NCBI GenBank assembly: GCA_016888885.1
Contig: CP069437.1
Location: 1,860,001 to 1,924,000 of the forward strand
Source: Faucicola sp902506215
Lineage (GTDB): Bacteria > Pseudomonadota > Gammaproteobacteria > Pseudomonadales > Moraxellaceae
Direction of reading: 5' to 3'
Length of the DNA stretch: 64,000 bases
Shown: in pieces, positions 36,109 through 44,732 of the stretch
How the letters are laid out: every line of letters starts with the position of its first letter
Position numbering within the stretch: the first letter of the stretch is position 1
Notes under the pieces: model-generated
The model's input: only the letters and a program-made list of their open reading frames with translations
Database searches by the model: none
What the model was told of the DNA's origin: nothing
Program-made: the position numbers and the translations under genes

Positions 36109-37683
36109 ATGCGTCTTACTACCCAGTCCCTAAAAAAGCAACTTTCTGTACAATCTCATCACAATAGTGCCAAACCTGCAAATACCAAACAGCCGCTGTT
36201 ACCCAAACTGGTGCTGGCTTGGCTTGCGGGTGCGGCATTTGTCTTTGCGTTAGCGCCTTACGATTTTTGGCTAGTGGCACTGTTGTCGCCACTGGTGCTG
36301 TATTGGCTGTTATTGCCCCCCATGTCAAATTGGCGGGCGTTTTGGCTTGGTGAAATGTATGGCATGGGATTGTGGAGCGTGGGTGCGTTTTGGTTGTTTA
36401 CCTCGATTCATACTTATGGTGATACCCCTACCTTGTTAGCCTTGCTGATGATTGGTTTTGTTGGCTTAGGGATGGGATTGTTTCATGGTGCCTTGGCGGT
36501 CATTTTTAACCGCTTTGTGGCAAAACAGCCGCTAAGCTTTGCGTCGTTATGGGTGGTACAAGAGTGGTTAAAGACCTGGCTATTTACGGGTTTTCCTTGG
36601 CTCTTTGTGGGCTATGCTTATACAGCACAACCTTGGCTGACGAGCCTTGCGCCAATCTTTGGGGTGTTGGCGCTGAGCTTTGTATCGGTGTTTGTCTCAG
36701 CCAGTCTGGTGGAAGCGGCGCGAAAAAAATACCGTTATTTAATCCCATCGTCTGTGATGTTACTGGCAAGCGTTGCGCTGTGGCTTATTGCCCCGCAATG
36801 GACGACCCCCAAAGGCACGCCGAATCTGAAAGTCTCCTTAGTACAAGGCAATATTCCGCAGGACTTAAAATGGCTGCAAGAATACCAAATCCAAACACTG
36901 GGTATCTATGCAGGCTTGAGTAAAACAGAATGGGGTCAGGACATTATCTTATGGCCAGAGTCGTCAATTCCGATGTTTCAAACCGACGCCATGCCCTTTA
37001 TCAGCCAAATTGCTGCCCAAGCCCGCGAAAGCAATAGCGCATGGCTCACCGGTATTCCGTATGTGGATGTCAATGAATACGACCCAAAGGTTGATAAATA
37101 CGAGCCATTTTACAACAGTGTGATTGCTTTGGGCGCCGATGCCAAAGGCTTATACAAGAAACAAAATTTGGTACCCGTGGGCGAATATATCCCGTTTGAA
37201 GGAATGTTAGATTGGGCATTGCCAAACTTGATGAGCGGCACCATGAGTTTTCGCAGTGGTTCTGCGCACCAAGCGCCCTTGCAAGTCAAAAACCACCCAG
37301 TTGGCGTGGCGATTTGTTATGAAGTCGCCTATCCTGATACCACCCGCCGCAATGCCAAAAATACCGACTTTTTATTGACCGTATCCAATGATGCTTGGTT
37401 TGGCACATCGGCAGGTCCATTACAGCATCTGCAAATGGTGCAAATGCGCTCGATTGAAACCGGTCGCTGGTTTATGCGCGCGACCAATACAGGCGTGACC
37501 GCCATTATCAATGATAAAGGCAATATTGTTGCCAAAGCGCCAGCCTTTGAACGCACGGTGCTACGGGGTGAAATTCAATCGCGCGTTGGCAATACGCCAT
37601 TTATGCGCTGGGGTAGTTATCCTATCTTGGCACTGGCAGTGCTATTGCTACTGATTAGTTGGCTGATTCGTAAAACACGTTAA
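36109..37683 (+). CDS. lnt: Apolipoprotein N-acyltransferase Lnt
   Basis: Inner-membrane enzyme that adds the third acyl chain to lipoproteins, 524 residues. Six to eight N-terminal membrane segments precede a periplasmic nitrilase-like domain with the Glu-Lys-Cys triad in LWPESSIP, LYKKQNLVPVGEYIPFE and VAICYEVAYPD. A final membrane helix and basic tail close the protein. It acts after Lgt (encoded at 39.9 kb) and signal peptidase II. Second gene of the corC-lnt unit. Confidence 0.95.
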   Translation: MRLTTQSLKKQLSVQSHHNSAKPANTKQPLLPKLVLAWLAGAAFVFALAPYDFWLVALLSPLVLYWLLLPPMSNWRAFWLGEMYGMGLWSVGAFWLFTSIHTYGDTPTLLALLMIGFVGLGMGLFHGALAVIFNRFVAKQPLSFASLWVVQEWLKTWLFTGFPWLFVGYAYTAQPWLTSLAPIFGVLALSFVSVFVSASLVEAARKKYRYLIPSSVMLLASVALWLIAPQWTTPKGTPNLKVSLVQGNIPQDLKWLQEYQIQTLGIYAGLSKTEWGQDIILWPESSIPMFQTDAMPFISQIAAQARESNSAWLTGIPYVDVNEYDPKVDKYEPFYNSVIALGADAKGLYKKQNLVPVGEYIPFEGMLDWALPNLMSGTMSFRSGSAHQAPLQVKNHPVGVAICYEVAYPDTTRRNAKNTDFLLTVSNDAWFGTSAGPLQHLQMVQMRSIETGRWFMRATNTGVTAIINDKGNIVAKAPAFERTVLRGEIQSRVGNTPFMRWGSYPILALAVLLLLISWLIRKTR

Positions 37684-37829
37684 AAACCTTAGATACAGTA
37701 AGGTTTTGTCACCCATTGCAAAAATTTAGTATATAATGGTTACAAAGTTCCGTATAATAGTTAAAAAATAGACTTGAATTCATTTAGATTCAACAACTCT
37801 TGCCCCAATGATTTACAGTGAGGTTTACG

Positions 37830-38318
37830 ATGGCTCATCATGAAGTCGTGGAAAACAATGTCAAAAAAGAACTTAGTTACGCTTTAATTGGCATTTTAGC
37901 GTTTCTAGGCTTGGTTTTATTAATCCTTATTTCAGCAATTGTTCGCCCCGCTGGTAACCATGTCGACGTTGCAAAACTCAATGCTGAAGTGGAAGCCAAA
38001 GCCGCTGCATCTGCTGCTGCCGCTGCCAAACCAGCAGGTTCGACGCCTGCGGCAACCTCACCTGCGGCGGGTGAAACCACCACCGCCACTGCCAATGCAG
38101 ACACCGCAACAGGTCCAAATACCACGGTTGCCAGCCCAGACAATGCCTCTATGACGCCATCTTCTGCACCAACGGCTACTGCAAAAACATCGACCATTGA
38201 AGCGCGCAATGCCTCAACGGCTGAAGCCAAAGCAGAGATTAAAGCCAAAACAGGTGAAACCCCAAATATTGCACCACCTGTTGCCTCAGCGGTCAAATCT
38301 CAAGAACAATCAAAATAA
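37830..38318 (+). CDS. Single-pass membrane protein with Ala/Thr-rich tail, unknown function
   Basis: I do not recognise a family. The 162-residue product has a short polar N-terminus, one clear membrane helix (YALIGILAFLGLVLLILISA, about residues 17-36) and then ~120 residues dominated by Ala, Thr, Ser, Pro and Lys with no regular fold. The topology suggests an anchor with a flexible periplasmic tail. ATG at 37830 preceded by GTGAGGT; a GTG 12 bases earlier is part of that site. It has its own terminator. Similar Ala/Thr-rich linkers occur in UrtA and UrtB here, so the composition is common in this genome. Confidence 0.75.
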   Translation: MAHHEVVENNVKKELSYALIGILAFLGLVLLILISAIVRPAGNHVDVAKLNAEVEAKAAASAAAAAKPAGSTPAATSPAAGETTTATANADTATGPNTTVASPDNASMTPSSAPTATAKTSTIEARNASTAEAKAEIKAKTGETPNIAPPVASAVKSQEQSK

Positions 38319-38354
38319 GATATCAATATCTAAATCAAAAAACCACAGCTGCAT

Positions 38355-38387
38355 AAAAAAACCACGTTAGATGACGTGGTTTTTTTT
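38355..38387. terminator. Bidirectional terminator between 37830 gene and folA
   Basis: ACCACGT (38361-38367) pairs with ACGTGGT (38374-38380), flanked by A6 and T8 runs. It serves the converging plus-strand gene and folA. Confidence 0.9.
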
Positions 38388-38412
38388 GTGCACTAAGTCG
38401 TCACTGTCAAGT

Positions 38413-38940
38413 TTAAGCTTTTTGGTAAGTGACAAACTGATAGCTTAACCCGTTTTGCTCATCCGTGAATTTTTCACTTTCTGATGTTTTGACAAAATCA
38501 CTGGTAATCTCTGGATAAAACGCTGCTGCGTTGTCAATCACGGTATCGACCTGAGTGATTTCTAAGCGATCACTAAACAGCAGCGCTTGTTGGAAGACTT
38601 TTTCGCCACCAATCACCCAAATCGTTTGCAAACCTTTACCATGCGCCAGCGATGAGGCTTGAGTCAGTGCGTCATCTAGGTTGTGCATCACAATGACGGC
38701 ATCATCATCCACTTGGTAATCCAAGTTGGTGGTAATCACAAAATTGGTACGGTTAGGCAAGGGTTTTGCCCCCATAGATTCAAAGGTCTTGCGACCCATA
38801 ATCACGATACCGCCATTGGTATGTTTTTTAAAATGTTTTAAGTCCTCAGAGATGTGCCAAGGCAATTGATTGTCTTTGCCAATGGCGCGGTTTTGGCTCA
38901 TCGCCACGATTTGGGCGACTTCCACATTAGAATAACTCAT
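38413..38940 (-). CDS. folA: Dihydrofolate reductase FolA
   Basis: NADPH-dependent reduction of dihydrofolate, trimethoprim target. 175 residues with IVAMSQNRAIGKDNQLPWHISEDLKHFKKHT, GRKTFESMGAKPLPNRTNFVIT and IWVIGGEKVFQQAL. Catalytic acid is the Glu in WHISEDL. Lies 43 bp downstream of thyA, with which it is functionally coupled: ThyA makes dihydrofolate and FolA recycles it. Confidence 0.96.
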   Translation of the reverse strand: MSYSNVEVAQIVAMSQNRAIGKDNQLPWHISEDLKHFKKHTNGGIVIMGRKTFESMGAKPLPNRTNFVITTNLDYQVDDDAVIVMHNLDDALTQASSLAHGKGLQTIWVIGGEKVFQQALLFSDRLEITQVDTVIDNAAAFYPEITSDFVKTSESEKFTDEQNGLSYQFVTYQKA

Positions 38941-38983
38941 GATTTATCCTTATTGTTGTGAGTTTTGTTATTGGGCTGCAAGC

Positions 38984-39844
38984 TTATACAGAGACTTCAG
39001 CCTTAATTGTGGCATGGCTTTGATAATTTTCAATTTTTATATCGTTAAAATCAAACGCAAAAATGTCAGTAATGTCAGGGTTGAGCCAAAGTTTGGGTAG
39101 CGCAAACGGCTCGCGGCTAAGCTGCTCATGCACTTGCTGTAAATGATTGTTATAGATATGACAATCACCACCCGTCCACACAAACTCACCGACGCCAAGC
39201 CCGGTCACATGGGCTATCATATGGGTAAGCAAGGCATAGCTGGCAATGTTAAAAGGTACACCCAAAAACAAATCCGCCGAGCGTTGGTACAACTGACAAG
39301 ATAATTTGCCATCGGCGACAAAAAACTGAAACAGGGTATGACAAGGGGGCAAGGCCACTTCATTGGCTTCTTTGGGATTCCAGCCAGAGACAATCAAACG
39401 GCGCGAGTTTGGGTTGTTTTTGATTTCATTGACCACCCAACTGATTTGGTCAAAACCATCTGCATGGTAGCTGCCGTCCGCTTTTTTGCTCGCCCCGAAG
39501 TTGCGCCACTGGTGTCCGTACACCGCGCCAAGTTCGCCTTCAGGCTTGCCAAAGCGGGCAGTTTGCTCGGCGGTTGCCCATTCATTCCAAATGCGTACCC
39601 CATTGTCCTGCAAGTATTGGACATGGGTATCGCCTTTTAAAAACCAAAGCAGCTCATAAATCACGCTTTTGGTATGGATTTTTTTAGTGGTGAGTAGTGG
39701 AAAACCTTCATTCAAATCAAACCGCATCTGCGCGCCAAAATAGCTGATGGTACCCGTGCCCGTACGGTCGCCTTTTTGTATGCCGTTATCTAGCACCAGT
39801 TTAAGTAAATCCAAATAGGCTTGTTCATTTTTTGACGTAATCAT
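38984..39844 (-). CDS. thyA: Thymidylate synthase ThyA
   Basis: Makes dTMP from dUMP using methylene-tetrahydrofolate. 286 residues, with the catalytic Cys in ALPPCHTLFQFFV, RSADLFLGVPFNIASYALL and HIYNNHLQQ. N-terminal KNEQAYLDLLKLVLDNG is usual. Slightly longer than the 264-residue E. coli enzyme through insertions around residues 95-125. Middle gene of lgt-thyA-folA, an order conserved in many gammaproteobacteria. Confidence 0.97.
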   Translation of the reverse strand: MITSKNEQAYLDLLKLVLDNGIQKGDRTGTGTISYFGAQMRFDLNEGFPLLTTKKIHTKSVIYELLWFLKGDTHVQYLQDNGVRIWNEWATAEQTARFGKPEGELGAVYGHQWRNFGASKKADGSYHADGFDQISWVVNEIKNNPNSRRLIVSGWNPKEANEVALPPCHTLFQFFVADGKLSCQLYQRSADLFLGVPFNIASYALLTHMIAHVTGLGVGEFVWTGGDCHIYNNHLQQVHEQLSREPFALPKLWLNPDITDIFAFDFNDIKIENYQSHATIKAEVSV

Positions 39845-39875
39845 GGGTGATGAGTTCCTTGGTTAGTTTTCTTTG

Positions 39876-40787
39876 TTAGTCCACATTCTTTTGATGGCCC
39901 CAATCATAGATTTGGTTTTTATACGCCCAAATCAATAAAACCAAACCGCCGATAATCATCGGTAGGCTTAACATTTGCCCTTTTGTCATCCACCCTAATA
40001 AAATAAAACCTTGGTCAGCATCAGGTTGGCGGAAGAATTCGGTAATAAAACGTGCAATACCGTAGCCCATCACAAACAAACCACTAACCGCCATACGCGG
40101 ACGCGGCCGACTGGCAAACCACCAAACCAACACAAACAGTACCACCCCTTCGGTAAAAGCTTGATACAGCTGTGAGGGATGGCGGGGGAGTAACAAATAA
40201 TTGTTGCCATCAATCATAAAGGTTTGCGCAAGGCTTTGCAGGGCTGGGGTTTGTTTGAGCAGTTCATTGTCTTCATTGACCGCTTGCGGGAACAGCATCA
40301 GCCAGTTGTAACCCCCGTCAGACACCCGACCCCACAATTCGCCATTGATAAAATTGCCAATACGCCCAAACAGCAGTCCGGTTGGCACGCAGGGAATAAT
40401 AAAATCTAGCACATTCCAAATGTTCTTTTGATATTTGCGGGCAAAAAATAGCATTGCGATGGCGACACCCAAAAATCCCCCATGAAACGACATGCCGCCT
40501 TGGTTGATTTTGAACAAATACATCGGATTGGCTAAAAATTCGCTTAATTGATAAAACAGCACATAGCCGATACGACCCCCTAGAATCACGCCCATCGCCC
40601 CGTAAAATACCAGGTCAGCGACCATGTCGGCATTCCAGTCTGGGCGTGACTTAGTGCGATACCAAGCCAACGCATAAGCGGCAGCAAAAGCCAGTAAATA
40701 CATCAGCCCATACCAGTGGGCTTGGATAGGTCCCAAATGCAGAGCGACAGGATCCCATTGCGGGTGAGTTAAAATTAGTGGAAACAT
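39876..40787 (-). CDS. lgt: Prolipoprotein diacylglyceryl transferase Lgt
   Basis: First enzyme of lipoprotein maturation in the inner membrane, 303 residues. The motif GRIGNFINGELWGRVSD contains the conserved Arg and Glu residues; HWYGLMYLLAFAAAY opens helix 1 and GGMSFHGGFLGV contains the key His. Seven membrane helices expected. The same strand continues with thyA 31 bp downstream. The gap upstream holds short imperfect repeats of TTGGGCTAG at 40831-40860. Confidence 0.96.
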   Translation of the reverse strand: MFPLILTHPQWDPVALHLGPIQAHWYGLMYLLAFAAAYALAWYRTKSRPDWNADMVADLVFYGAMGVILGGRIGYVLFYQLSEFLANPMYLFKINQGGMSFHGGFLGVAIAMLFFARKYQKNIWNVLDFIIPCVPTGLLFGRIGNFINGELWGRVSDGGYNWLMLFPQAVNEDNELLKQTPALQSLAQTFMIDGNNYLLLPRHPSQLYQAFTEGVVLFVLVWWFASRPRPRMAVSGLFVMGYGIARFITEFFRQPDADQGFILLGWMTKGQMLSLPMIIGGLVLLIWAYKNQIYDWGHQKNVD

Positions 40788-40886
40788 GGCAATTTAGTCA
40801 TTATCGAAAATGCCAATATCATAGCAGTTTTGGCTAGTTTGGGCTAGCTTGGGCTTGGGCTATTGTTTGCTGTGCCCTTTTAGTTA

Positions 40887-41462
40887 TTACCAACGGCTAT
40901 CGTTCTCACAAGGCTCGCCATCATTATCACCATCCATTTTAGTGTTGGGGCAGTTTTTGATAAAGAACTCTGCTTCTTCAAGCGAATTCATCTGAGAGCA
41001 ATGTTGGCGACCATCACATTTAAAATTACTTGATGAATTTAAAGTAGATGTGTTAGAAGTGCTTTCTGCATAAACAGGTTTGGTATAATCCGTTAGTCGA
41101 ATTTTTTGTTGATATTGAGTATAAAAGTAATAGCTGCCAATTATCAAACCCACCAATATAATTAATTTCAGTAGGAAAGACGAAATACTACTACTAGGAC
41201 GCGTATTATTACGATGATCGCGAGGCAAATTTGGCGTGGTTAACAGCTGAGAGGGTTGGTTAGGATAGCAGACTTTTTTAGCTTCTAATCCTCTTTGGCT
41301 CTGTTTTACTTCAAATGTTACCTCATCTCCAACCGCTGGACGAAGACGCTTATCGACAAAACTTGATGCATGTACGAATATGTTCTCAGCATTGTCAGGT
41401 ACTTTGATGAAACCAAACCCTTTTTCATCGTCCCATTTGATAATACGGCCTTGTATTGACAT
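40887..41462 (-). CDS. Cold-shock domain / membrane helix / excalibur domain protein
   Basis: A 191-residue three-part protein. Residues 1-65 are a cold-shock (OB-fold) domain with RNP-1-like KGFGFIKV and IFVHASS. A membrane helix follows at about 100-120 (LLKLIILVGLIIGSYYFY). The C-terminal ~40 residues, after a Ser/Thr linker, form an excalibur-type domain with CDGRQHCSQM and calcium-binding DGDNDGEPCE. If the helix spans the membrane, the nucleic-acid domain is cytoplasmic and the Ca-binding domain periplasmic. The ATG at 41462 has AGAGGA upstream and lies 11 bp beyond the hisF stop codon; it is probably cotranscribed with hisF. Role unknown. Confidence 0.85.
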   Translation of the reverse strand: MSIQGRIIKWDDEKGFGFIKVPDNAENIFVHASSFVDKRLRPAVGDEVTFEVKQSQRGLEAKKVCYPNQPSQLLTTPNLPRDHRNNTRPSSSISSFLLKLIILVGLIIGSYYFYTQYQQKIRLTDYTKPVYAESTSNTSTLNSSSNFKCDGRQHCSQMNSLEEAEFFIKNCPNTKMDGDNDGEPCENDSRW

Positions 41463-41472
41463 AATTTTTCCT

Positions 41473-42231
41473 CTATAAGCGCATTTCAATGCCTTGCTGT
41501 GCCATAAACTGTTTGGCTTCGCTCACGGTATATTCGCCAAAATGGAAAATACTCGCCGCTAGTACCGCATCGACACCGCCTTGCAGCACCCCATCTGCCA
41601 AGTGTTGCAGATTGCCGACGCCACCTGACGCAATCACTGGCACATTTACGCTATCTGTAATGCGCTTCATCAAGGCGATATCATAGCCGTTTTTGGTACC
41701 ATCTGAGTCCATCGAGGTCACAAGCAGTTCACCCGCCCCAAACCCTGCCATTTTGACCGCCCATGCCACCGCATCAATGCCAGTCGCTTTGCGTCCCCCA
41801 TGGGTAAAGATTTCCCATTGATTGTCAGCCACCTTTTTGGCATCAATCGCTACCACGATACACTGACTGCCAAAACGCGCTGCTGCTTCACCGACAAATT
41901 CAGGGTTAAAAATCGCCGCTGAATTAATCGATACTTTATCCGCGCCCGCGTTTAGCAAGTGACGAATGTCATCGACTTTACGTACCCCACCGCCCACAGT
42001 CAGCGGTACAAATACGGTTTCTGCCATGCGTTCAACCGTGTGATAGGTGGTGTCGCGTCCATGATGGGTAGCGGTGATGTCTAAAAAAGTGATTTCATCC
42101 GCGCCTTGTTCGTTGTAGCGCTGCGCTACTTCAACAGGATCGCCCGCGTCTTTGATGTCGACAAATTGCACACCTTTGACCACCCGACCATTGTCAACAT
42201 CAAGGCAAGGGATAATTCGTTTTGCTAACAT
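41473..42231 (-). CDS. hisF: Imidazole glycerol phosphate synthase subunit HisF
   Basis: Cyclase subunit of IGP synthase, working with the HisH glutaminase, in histidine synthesis. 252-residue TIM barrel: MLAKRIIPCLDVDNGRVVKG, LTVGGGVRKVDDIRHLLNAGADK and VIASGGVG. Catalytic Asp residues in CLDVD and TSMDSDGTKNG. The start codon lies 93 bp from the thrB ATG on the other strand, so promoters share a short divergent gap. Confidence 0.96.
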   Translation of the reverse strand: MLAKRIIPCLDVDNGRVVKGVQFVDIKDAGDPVEVAQRYNEQGADEITFLDITATHHGRDTTYHTVERMAETVFVPLTVGGGVRKVDDIRHLLNAGADKVSINSAAIFNPEFVGEAAARFGSQCIVVAIDAKKVADNQWEIFTHGGRKATGIDAVAWAVKMAGFGAGELLVTSMDSDGTKNGYDIALMKRITDSVNVPVIASGGVGNLQHLADGVLQGGVDAVLAASIFHFGEYTVSEAKQFMAQQGIEMRL

Positions 42232-42323
42232 ATTCGATTTCCTTCTATAATAGCCGTAAGTTTATCAAATTTACTTTGCCATTACCGCAGTTTTATCGGT
42301 GTGCTGCGCTTCAAGGATGCCTT

Positions 42324-43310
42324 ATGTCTGTATATACCCAGTTGACTGACCAACAATTTAGTGATTTTTGCCAACAATTTGGCGTGGATTTTGTCAAAGC
42401 CATACCTATCACACAGGGTATCAAAAACAGTAATTGGTTTATTGAAACAACCACGGACAAAGCCGGCGAGCCATCTTATGTATTTACCTTGTTTGAAGAA
42501 CGCAAACCGCATGAAATTCAAAAAATGGCGATTATCCTAAATCGCCTAAAAGACCAGCTACCCGTAGCCGCCCCGCTAGCCGCCAAAAACGGCGAGTTTT
42601 TGCTGTATTTTGACAACAAAGCCATTGTGGTGTCACCAAAACTCTCGGGCGGTCACCCAAAAGCAATCACGCCTGATATGTGCCGTCAAATGGGCGAGGC
42701 TTTAGCCGTGCTTCACCAAACCTTGCAAACCTTGACCCCTGCGCAAAACTATGGCGTTGAGTTATACCCTTGGCATCTGGTGCGTGACCGTGAAACCAAG
42801 TTTATGCCAAGCGATGAAGCCAAACTGATGAATGATATTTGGCAAGCGTACGAAACCGTAGCGAGCAAAAATTTGCCAACAGGTTTATGTCATTTAGATA
42901 TGTTTGCCGATAACACGCTGTGGGATTTTAGTGATGAAACCCAGCCAACACTCACAGGTTTGCTTGATTTTACCGAAGTCAGTGTTGAACATTTTGTGAT
43001 GGATGTGGCGATTACCATTAATGATTTTTGCACCACTTGGGGTAACGCCAATGATGGCGAAGCGGTGAATTTTGATGACACCAAAATGCAAGCGTTTTTA
43101 CAAGGGTACGAGAGCAAACGCGCTTTGAGCGATGATGAGAAAAAGGCATTGCCAGTTATGCTTGCTATGGCGGGCGTGACGTTTTGGCTGCTGCGTTTGA
43201 ATGTGATTTATTATAACCGTCAGCAAGGTCGCACGGGCGATAATATTATGGTGAAAAATCCTGATTTGATGAAACGCCTAGCCAGCTTTCATTGGGGGAA
43301 GGTTAAATAA
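42324..43310 (+). CDS. thrB: Homoserine kinase ThrB (APH-fold type)
   Basis: Phosphorylates homoserine on the threonine pathway. This is the aminoglycoside-phosphotransferase-fold version used by Pseudomonadales and alphaproteobacteria rather than the GHMP kinase of E. coli. 328 residues with GIKNSNWFIETT, the catalytic loop GLCHLDMFADNTLW and metal-binding GLLDFTEVSVEHFVMD. ATG at 42324 with AAGGA upstream; the frame is open further upstream but overlaps the hisF start. Followed by ~220 bp without a gene, containing a 15-bp duplication. Confidence 0.92.
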   Translation: MSVYTQLTDQQFSDFCQQFGVDFVKAIPITQGIKNSNWFIETTTDKAGEPSYVFTLFEERKPHEIQKMAIILNRLKDQLPVAAPLAAKNGEFLLYFDNKAIVVSPKLSGGHPKAITPDMCRQMGEALAVLHQTLQTLTPAQNYGVELYPWHLVRDRETKFMPSDEAKLMNDIWQAYETVASKNLPTGLCHLDMFADNTLWDFSDETQPTLTGLLDFTEVSVEHFVMDVAITINDFCTTWGNANDGEAVNFDDTKMQAFLQGYESKRALSDDEKKALPVMLAMAGVTFWLLRLNVIYYNRQQGRTGDNIMVKNPDLMKRLASFHWGKVK

Positions 43311-43493
43311 GGCATTGCGGTGTTTTTATCGCATGGCATAATTTACCAAATCGTCAATAGGTACATTGGTAAAACAAATAGATTGGTAAAACAGGGACAA
43401 AAGAAAGCCCCGATTACGTTTATCCTAAAAAGAATAACGCAGGATGGGGGGCGTATTCACTCTAATTGTTATACTATCTTCACTGTCAAATCC

Positions 43494-43523
43494 ATGCTTA
43501 CAGGACATATGCTTACAGGACAA
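43494..43523. repeat. 15-bp tandem duplication upstream of the DUF2007 gene
   Basis: ATGCTTACAGGACAT and ATGCTTACAGGACAA are adjacent (43494 and 43509), one mismatch. The second copy provides the AGGA ribosome-binding site of the next gene, so duplication may have duplicated that site. Confidence 0.85.
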
Positions 43524-43528
43524 TAGAA

Positions 43529-43792
43529 ATGAACGATAGCAATCACTGGCAAAAACTTGCCCAATACCCGACCAACTTATTGGCAGAAACCCACGCCATC
43601 TATTTACAAAACAACGGCATCAACGTACAGACCCAACTTGTTGATTTGATGGGATTGAACACAGGCGGTGTGCTATGGGTTGCCCCTGAAGATGTTGAGC
43701 AAGCCAGAGCTTTGCTCGACAATATCGATGACACCTCGCAACTAGCGGATGACGACTTAGTAGACAATAACGACTCAGCAAAATTGCAGTAG
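43529..43792 (+). CDS. DUF2007 family small protein
   Basis: Small soluble protein of 87 residues in the DUF2007 (putative signal-transducing) family, with LLAETHAIYLQNNGINVQTQ and VLWVAPEDVEQARALLDN, a ferredoxin-like fold seen in PII-adjacent proteins. The acidic tail is Asp/Asn-rich. ATG at 43529 with AGGACA upstream. Next gene starts 18 bp downstream, so the two form an operon. No experimental role known to me. Confidence 0.8.
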   Translation: MNDSNHWQKLAQYPTNLLAETHAIYLQNNGINVQTQLVDLMGLNTGGVLWVAPEDVEQARALLDNIDDTSQLADDDLVDNNDSAKLQ

Positions 43793-43810
43793 AAAGGAAC
43801 CCTAATCACC

Positions 43811-44695
43811 ATGTGCCAACTTCTGGGTATGAATTGCAACACACCCACTGATATTCATTTTAGCTTTGCGGGGTTTCGCAAGCGGGGCGGGCAGACCGAT
43901 ATCCATACCGATGGGTTTGGTATTGTGTTTTTTGAAAAAAATCCCGACCCATCGCAGGGTAATGGTAAAGCTGGGATGCGTCAATTTCACGATGACAAGC
44001 CAAGTTATTGCTCACCGGTGGCGGATTTAGTCAATAGTTATCCGATTAAGGCGATGAATGTGATTTGCCATATTCGCAAAGCCACGCAAGGCACAAATTG
44101 CTTGGCTAATACTCATCCATTTGTCCGTGAGGTATGGGGCGAAGAATGGGCATTTGCGCATAATGGGCAGTTACAGATGGATTTTATTGACCAGCTTAGC
44201 CCTGTGCCCACCCACTATCAGCCCGTAGGTACAACCGATTCGGAGATGGCATTTTGTTATCTGCTCAATCGCCTCAAATCACAGTTTAGTGAGCCGCCCA
44301 GTGACAAGGTGCTATTCCAGTTTTTGACCACGATTTGTCGTGAGTTATCGGCGCTGGGCTTGTTTAATTGTCTCATTAGCAATGGTGATTGGCAGTTGGC
44401 GTATGCAGGGAGTTTGCTATTTTTTATCACCCGTAAAGCGCCATTTGGTGAGGCGAAACTCGCTGACAGTGAGCTGGCGATTGATTTTAGTGAGGTGACT
44501 TCGCAGACCGATAAAGTGACCTTGATTACTACCATTCCTTTGACTTACAACGAACACTGGCAACAGCTGTATGTGGATGAATGTTTGATGTTTCGGGATG
44601 GCGATATTTTATTTAAAGATACCCCTGATAATCCCACCTGCTTAACCATTGAAGAAGGCATTGCCATCGCCCGCAAAGTAGGGGCGACGCTGTAA
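43811..44695 (+). CDS. Class II glutamine amidotransferase, YafJ-like
   Basis: Ntn-type glutaminase domain protein, 294 residues. Starts MCQLLGMNCN, so Met removal exposes the nucleophilic Cys2; CHIRKATQG and FAHNGQL are the substrate-binding motifs, and GTTDSEMAFCYLL is typical of the YafJ/EgtC-like group. No synthase domain is attached, so the ammonia acceptor is unknown; EgtC-type gamma-glutamyl hydrolysis is an alternative. ATG follows AAAGGAACC. Confidence 0.9.
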   Translation: MCQLLGMNCNTPTDIHFSFAGFRKRGGQTDIHTDGFGIVFFEKNPDPSQGNGKAGMRQFHDDKPSYCSPVADLVNSYPIKAMNVICHIRKATQGTNCLANTHPFVREVWGEEWAFAHNGQLQMDFIDQLSPVPTHYQPVGTTDSEMAFCYLLNRLKSQFSEPPSDKVLFQFLTTICRELSALGLFNCLISNGDWQLAYAGSLLFFITRKAPFGEAKLADSELAIDFSEVTSQTDKVTLITTIPLTYNEHWQQLYVDECLMFRDGDILFKDTPDNPTCLTIEEGIAIARKVGATL

Positions 44696-44732
44696 TCTGC
44701 CATTTTTTGCTAGACTCAAGGTATAAGTCAAA

